Positions 63,602 to 64,000 of a stretch of 64,000 nucleotides of DNA are shown here, in pieces. This DNA comes from Akkermansiaceae bacterium (GTDB lineage: Bacteria > Verrucomicrobiota > Verrucomicrobiia > Verrucomicrobiales > Akkermansiaceae), in assembly GCA_013041925.1 (NCBI GenBank), contig JABDRB010000018.1, forward strand, positions 1 through 64,000, given 5' to 3'. The translations under genes and the position numbers were made by a program. The notes beneath the pieces are model-generated. The model was not told where the DNA came from and made no database searches. It was given only the letters and a program-made list of their open reading frames with translations. The number at the start of each line of letters is the position of its first letter. Positions within the stretch are counted from its first letter, which is position 1.

Positions 63602-63970
63602 ATGAAGAAACCATTTCGCATCGGTCTACTTGTAGTCGTCGCTATTTTGATAGCAGCGACATCCGTTCAGGTATATTTGATATTAGATTCTCGCTATACC
63701 GTAACAGTCAAGAACGACACATCTGTGCCGATTAAGCTAGTGCAGATTTCTGGTGGTGGTAGCGAAGTCACGATTGACAGCATCGACGCTGGAGGTAGTG
63801 AGACACGACATTTTTGGATCGAGACAGATGGTCGCCTTGAACTACAGCACGATTCAGACAATCAGAGGCATATTATCGATGGCTATGTGACGGGTTCACT
63901 GGGAGGCGACACAACAGTCACGATTCATCCTGATGGGGCGGTGACATCGATTAACCACCGTAGCGAATAA
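63602..63970 (+). CDS. Cassette 11: single-pass membrane protein
   Basis: 122 residues with an N-terminal membrane anchor (residues 7-27) and a beta-sandwich-like extracytoplasmic part (YTVTVKNDTSVPIKLVQISGGGSEVTIDSIDAGGSETRHFWIETDGRLEL), rich in Thr, Ser and Asp. Not recognised. It starts 6 bp after the core GTTCGAC and ends 3 bp before the next attC. Confidence 0.72.
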   Translation: MKKPFRIGLLVVVAILIAATSVQVYLILDSRYTVTVKNDTSVPIKLVQISGGGSEVTIDSIDAGGSETRHFWIETDGRLELQHDSDNQRHIIDGYVTGSLGGDTTVTIHPDGAVTSINHRSE

Positions 63971-63973
63971 GTG

Positions 63974-64000
63974 GTCTAACAAGCTATGCGCTTGGCAAAA
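63974..64000 (+). other. attC11, cut by the window end
   Basis: Inverse core GTCTAAC at 63974-63980 followed by AAGC; it agrees in 6 of 7 positions with the complement of the core before cassette 11. The array therefore goes on beyond the window. Confidence 0.6.

Larger units (their letters stand above)
55696..64000 (+). mobile_element. Integron-type gene-cassette array (at least 11 cassettes, continues past window)
   Basis: All cassette genes point right, are AT-richer than the backbone and are separated by hairpin attC sites of about 122-128 bp with AACAAG-type inverse cores and GTT(C/A)NGC-type cores. For cassettes 1-7 the inverse core is the exact 7-nt complement of the core at that cassette's own 5' border (GTTAGCC/GGCTAAC; GTTCTGC/GCAGAAC three times; GTTCGGC/GCCGAAC twice; GTTCGCG/CGCGAAC). 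Distal cassettes 8-11 match at only 5-6 of 7 or are disrupted. No functional integrase is in the window, so it may be a decayed or integrase-less array (CALIN) or use an integrase elsewhere. Confidence 0.85.

Noticed and set aside
55696-64000. CRISPR array as explanation of the regular repeats
   Set aside because: The repeats are about 125 bp, imperfect, palindromic at a distance and separated by full genes; no 25-40-bp direct repeat with equal spacers exists.

Overview
This window reads as a chromosomal segment of a Gram-negative, polysaccharide-degrading bacterium, most likely Verrucomicrobiota (class Verrucomicrobiae, perhaps marine). The pointers are: start codons mostly without Shine-Dalgarno sequences and preceded by A/C-rich leaders; a secreted GH16 enzyme with the C-terminal tail style common in that phylum; a membrane-fused spermidine synthase, a TMEM43-family protein and a split-UxaA sugar-acid operon. 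The assignment rests on family knowledge and style, not on a marker gene comparison.

Layout. 0-9 kb: C-terminal stub of a REP-type transposase, rplU-rpmA, an NfeD/SPFH membrane pair, a TPMT-like methyltransferase, a YiiX-type lipoprotein, a phospholipase-D-like lipoprotein, then a leftward group (adenylate-kinase-like protein, methyltransferase, TMEM43-like protein). 9-18.5 kb: secreted Gfo/Idh oxidoreductase, SGNH hydrolase, GH2 glycosidase, glycerophosphodiesterase, PhoD-like phosphatase, RluA-type pseudouridine synthase. 18.5-21.3 kb: tRNA-Gly(UCC) and an arsenate-resistance operon arsR-gapdh-arsJ. 21.3-24.4 kb: a four-gene operon (RraA-like, UxaA-N, UxaA-C, L-fucose-dehydrogenase-like SDR) that looks like an oxidative L-fucose (or similar sugar) route. 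24.4-29 kb: proline-rich protein, MsrB, MlaE, HU, a second YiiX-like protein. 29.2-36.5 kb: complete F0F1 ATP synthase operon atpBEFHAGDC followed, behind a terminator, by a second atpC. 36.9-47 kb: pheT, apbE, upp, fused spermidine synthase, two metallo-aminopeptidases, purN. 47.2-55.1 kb: LacI-type regulator divergent from a large GH16 enzyme, an MFS transporter, an OvoA-C-terminal-type methyltransferase, a metallophosphoesterase and two small proteins.

55.2-64 kb is the most unusual part: a chromosomal integron-type gene-cassette array. A short leftward ORF resembling only the N-terminal extension of an integron integrase stands just upstream of at least eleven rightward cassettes. Nine near-complete attC sites of about 122-128 bp are visible (one is split by an IS, one is degenerate), with a further attC-like hairpin before the first gene and an attC cut by the window end. 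In the first seven cassettes the inverse core (R'') is an exact 7-nt complement of the core at the 5' border of the same cassette, which is the signature of true circularisable cassettes. The distal cassettes show decay: an IS3-family element with an ACTC target duplication sits inside one attC, and a deleted second copy of one cassette has collapsed at a GGCTGA microhomology. Ten of eleven cassette genes encode exported, lipid-anchored or membrane proteins of unknown function, and several run into their attC so that unrelated proteins share an attC-encoded C-terminal tail.
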